From NCBI GenBank assembly GCA_017449925.1, contig JAFSYO010000180.1, positions 20,562 through 84,561 of the forward strand: a stretch of 64,000 nucleotides of DNA. The letters run 5' to 3'. Made by a program: the position numbers and the translations under genes. Shown here piece by piece: positions 61,913 through 64,000 of this stretch (positions are counted from its first letter, which is position 1; the number at the start of each line of letters is the position of its first letter). The notes under the pieces were generated by a model. It ran no database searches and was not told where the DNA came from. It worked only from the letters and a program-made list of their open reading frames with translations. This stretch comes from Stomatobaculum sp. (GTDB lineage Bacteria > Bacillota_A > Clostridia > Lachnospirales > Lachnospiraceae).

Positions 61913-62927
61913 CGCCGGTCTCCTTTGCAATGATTTCGTTGATCTTTTCTTCGTGGAAGGTCTTGCACTGCATCAGTGCATTACAGATCTCGTTGGCTTT
62001 CGCGTTTCCGTGAGTCTTGACGACGAGACCGTTCAGTCCGAGCATCGGCGCGCCGCCGAATTTCGATCCGTCCAGATCCGCCAGAGCTGTCTTCATCGAG
62101 GGCTTCAGCAGCAGGGCGCCGATCTTGCTCCGGAGATTCGCCGTCATGGCCTTCTTCATCATCTTCAGGACAGATTCCGCCGTGCCTTCCATCATCTTCA
62201 GCACCATGTTGCCGGTGAATCCCTCACATACGCAGACATCTGCATAACCGTGGGTCACTTCTCTTGCCTCCATGCTGCCGATGAAGTTCATCCCGTTCTC
62301 CTCTTTCATCTGCTTCAGAAGGGGATAGGTCTCCTTCACCAGGGCATTGCCCTTTTCTTCCTCCAGGCCCACATTCAGGATAGCCACTCTCGGATTCTTG
62401 ATGCCGATGGCGTGTTCCATATAAATAGCTCCCATCTGGGCGAACTGCTTCAGATGAGAGGACCTGGCGTCCACATTCGCTCCGGCGTCCAGCAGAAGCG
62501 TCACTCCACCCTGGTAAGTCGGAAGAAGCGGCGCAAAGGGCGCTCTCTCGATCCCCTTGATGCGGCCCACGATCACCTGGCCGCCCACCAGAATAGCGCC
62601 GGAACTTCCCGCGGAGACAAAGGCATCCGCTTCATTGTTCCGGACCAGCTTCATACCGACGACGATGGAGGAATCTTTTTTCGCCCGGATCGACGCAACA
62701 GGAGAGTCCCCTGTTTCGATCACCTCGGTGGCGTTCACGATCTGAAGCCGCCCGCCGTCCTTAATCTTATTTACGCCGTTGGCCTTCAGTTCCTTCCAGA
62801 TCAGTTCTTCTTTTCCCACCAGGATCACCTGGATATCTTTTTCCTTCCTCAATGCCTGGAGGCATCCCTTAACGATCTCTGCGGGGGCATTGTCGCCGCC
62901 CATGGCATCTACTGCTACTCTTACCAT
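61902..62927 (-). CDS. plsX: Phosphate acyltransferase PlsX
   Basis: A 341-residue enzyme making acyl-phosphate from acyl-ACP for PlsY (encoded at 34 kb). It starts VRVAVDAMGGDNAPAEIVKG, the family hallmark, with SAGSSGAILVGGQ, LLDAGANVDARSSHLKQFA and the C-terminal GGAPMLGLNGLVVKTHG segment, of which G-G-x-P-L/M-L-G-V/L-x-G is conserved. It is coupled to acpP. Confidence 0.96.
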   Translation of the reverse strand: MVRVAVDAMGGDNAPAEIVKGCLQALRKEKDIQVILVGKEELIWKELKANGVNKIKDGGRLQIVNATEVIETGDSPVASIRAKKDSSIVVGMKLVRNNEADAFVSAGSSGAILVGGQVIVGRIKGIERAPFAPLLPTYQGGVTLLLDAGANVDARSSHLKQFAQMGAIYMEHAIGIKNPRVAILNVGLEEEKGNALVKETYPLLKQMKEENGMNFIGSMEAREVTHGYADVCVCEGFTGNMVLKMMEGTAESVLKMMKKAMTANLRSKIGALLLKPSMKTALADLDGSKFGGAPMLGLNGLVVKTHGNAKANEICNALMQCKTFHEEKINEIIAKETGVGA

Positions 62928-62950
62928 AACACACTCCTTTTTCCGGCTTT

Positions 62951-62982
62951 AAAAGAACCCGGAACTGATCGTTCCGGGTTCT
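62951..62982 (-). terminator. Hairpin between rpmF and plsX
   Basis: A 12-bp perfect stem AGAACCCGGAAC/GTTCCGGGTTCT (62971-62982 with 62954-62965), loop 5 nt, with a short U-run and an A-rich continuation. Probably an intrinsic, possibly leaky, terminator that sets the rpmF to plsX ratio. Confidence 0.7.
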
Positions 62983-63011
62983 GTGAAAATCTTCTTTCAG
63001 GAAGCTCCGTC

Positions 63012-63194
63012 TCAGTCCTCGACCTTAACGATTTCCTTCTTATTGTAAGTCCCGCAGTTCTTGCAGACACGATGCGGCATCATCAGCTCGCCGCACTTCG
63101 GGCACTTGACAAGGTTCATCTCGCCCATCTTCCAGTTCGCTCTTCTCTGATCCCTGTGGCCCTTGGAAGATTTATTCTTCGGACAAATCGACAT
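63012..63194 (-). CDS. rpmF: 50S ribosomal protein L32
   Basis: A 60-residue basic protein with the L32 pattern. The N-terminus SICPKNKSSKGHRDQRRANWKM precedes a zinc site CPKC-x12-CKNC. This is the cysteine-containing (zinc-binding) form. AAGGAGG lies 10 nt before the ATG. It follows the pta gene directly, without the yceD (DUF177) gene that commonly precedes rpmF. Confidence 0.97.
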   Translation of the reverse strand: MSICPKNKSSKGHRDQRRANWKMGEMNLVKCPKCGELMMPHRVCKNCGTYNKKEIVKVED

Positions 63195-63225
63195 CCTGAA
63201 ACACCTCCTTACCTGACGAAAGTTA

Positions 63226-63297
63226 ACGGCCGAAGCCGTGAAATATCTGATTCAGCATAACAACAGACATTATAGTGGAGGTGCCCATGTTTGTCAA
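63226..63297 (-). promoter_or_regulatory. Promoter and leader hairpin of rpmF
   Basis: Perfect TTGACA (63292-63297) and TATAAT (63269-63274) with a 17-nt spacer. The leader then carries ACGGC-UUCG-GCCGU (63226-63239), a cUUCGg tetraloop hairpin, about 30 nt before the ATG. The tetraloop suggests a stability element. I do not recognise a known riboswitch. Confidence 0.8.
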
Positions 63298-63336
63298 GCG
63301 TGATTTATGCAACCTGCGGGGTACCAGAAATGTCTT

Positions 63337-64000
63337 TTATGCCAGCGCTGCGGTGATGATCGCCATGGAATAGACTTCCTGGGCGTTGCAGCCGCGGGAC
63401 AGGTCGTTGATCTGTGCGTTCAGTCCGAGAAGGATCGGGCCGTAAGCGTCGAAGTTGCCCAGTCTCTGAGCGATCTTGTAGCCGATGTTTCCTGCGTTGA
63501 TGTCCGGGAAGATGAAGGTGTTCGCATAGCCTGCCACCGGGGAATTCGGGCACTTGGTGCGTGCGACGACCGGGGATACAGCCGCGTCGAACTGGAACTC
63601 GCCGTCGATCGGGACGTCGGGCATCTCAGCCTTTGCCTTTGCGCAGGCATTGTGCATCTTATCCACGTCCTCGCCGGAGCCGGAGCCCAGGGTGGAGTAG
63701 CTGAGGAATGCGACCTTCGGGTCGATGCCGAAGACCTTCGCGCAGTTGACGGTCTCTCTTGCGATCTCGACCAGTTCGTCCTCGTTGGGCTTGATGTTGA
63801 TGGCGCAGTCAGCCATGGCAAGGACCATGTTGTCGCCGGTAGCAGCCGGACGGACCAGGATGAAGCAGGAAGACACGATCTTGTTGCCGGGCTTGGTCTT
63901 GATGATCTGCAGAGCCGGACGGACCGTATCAGCGGTGGAATAGGTAGCGCCGCCCAGCAGGCAGTCAGCCTCGCCCATCTTGATCAGCATAGTGCCGAAA
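63337..64000 (-). CDS. pta: Phosphate acetyltransferase, C-terminal part (cut by window edge)
   Basis: At least 221 residues of Pta, which converts acetyl-CoA and phosphate to acetyl-phosphate. The frame runs off the right edge. Conserved stretches are GEADCLLGGATYSTADTVRPALQIIKT, in which G-A-x-x-S/T-T is diagnostic, then SYSTLGSGSGEDVDK, DGEFQFDAAVSP, the FIFPDINAGNIGYKIAQRL core and the C-terminal ILLGLNAQINDLSRGC. ackA usually lies next to pta but is not visible here. Confidence 0.95.
   Translation of the reverse strand, partial: FGTMLIKMGEADCLLGGATYSTADTVRPALQIIKTKPGNKIVSSCFILVRPAATGDNMVLAMADCAINIKPNEDELVEIARETVNCAKVFGIDPKVAFLSYSTLGSGSGEDVDKMHNACAKAKAEMPDVPIDGEFQFDAAVSPVVARTKCPNSPVAGYANTFIFPDINAGNIGYKIAQRLGNFDAYGPILLGLNAQINDLSRGCNAQEVYSMAIITAALA

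Noticed and set aside
61875..63260. Plus-strand frame of about 460 codons opposite plsX and rpmF
   Set aside because: It covers two well-supported minus-strand genes as well as their promoter and terminator, with no start signal.

Overview
The window looks like chromosomal core DNA of a Gram-positive, GC-rich member of the Clostridia, most probably Lachnospiraceae. The evidence is gene order (rpmF-plsX-acpP-rnc-smc-ftsY and ylxM-ffh-rpsP-khpA-rimM-trmD-rplS-lepB-rbgA-rnhB), strong AGGAGG-type ribosome binding sites, vegetative TTGACA/TATAAT promoters, a PBP2 with the large insertion I associate with this group, and a wall-anchored Cna/SpaA-type surface protein. There are about 50 protein genes. 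All but one (prs) are on the minus strand, so transcription runs from high to low coordinates. I see no rRNA, tRNA, CRISPR array, IS element or prophage.

Reading in the direction of transcription. (1) 64.0-56.4 kb: 3' part of pta, then rpmF, plsX, acpP, rnc, smc, ftsY (translation, phospholipid/fatty acid synthesis, chromosome condensation, SRP receptor). (2) 56.4-47.1 kb: ilvA, a CLC-type antiporter resembling the fluoride-exporting branch, and a 2,184-residue cell-wall adhesin. This block separates ftsY from ylxM-ffh, which are usually close together. (3) 47.0-39.4 kb: ylxM, ffh, rpsP, khpA, rimM, trmD, rplS, lepB, rbgA, rnhB, yraN, pgeF (protein targeting, ribosome and tRNA maturation). 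(4) prs alone on the plus strand, divergent from degV. (5) 38.0-32.6 kb: degV, a DUF512 radical-SAM protein, der, plsY, gpsA. (6) 32.6-25.1 kb: livKHMGF branched-chain amino acid ABC importer, followed by a beta-CASP metallo-hydrolase, rnhA and a small membrane-anchored LprI-like protein. (7) 24.9-22.0 kb: alaS, then rpsU with its own promoter and terminator. (8) 21.9-15.9 kb: phoH, ybeY, a SpoVB/MurJ-like flippase and two FAD oxidoreductases. (9) 15.8-5.6 kb: proB, proA, miaB, mutS, mutL, miaA, ynbB as one tightly packed run. (10) 5.4 kb to the left edge: radC, mreC, mreD, mrdA (PBP2) and the first 40 codons of rodA, the cell-elongation module, with no mreB in its usual place.

Most genes are translationally coupled (ATGA/GTGA overlaps or gaps under 20 nt). 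Promoters with good consensus can be placed before rpmF, ylxM, rplS, prs, degV, livK, alaS, rpsU, proB and radC. Strong hairpins follow rpmF, rplS, livK and rpsU. The most distinctive features are the adhesin/CLC/ilvA block, the 20-bp hairpin that contains the ylxM -35 box, a terminator-like element in front of the adhesin, a triplicated yraN tail, and a palindrome over the radC promoter. I did not find a clearly undescribed multi-gene system. The closest candidate is the adhesin locus and its RNA switch-like flanks.
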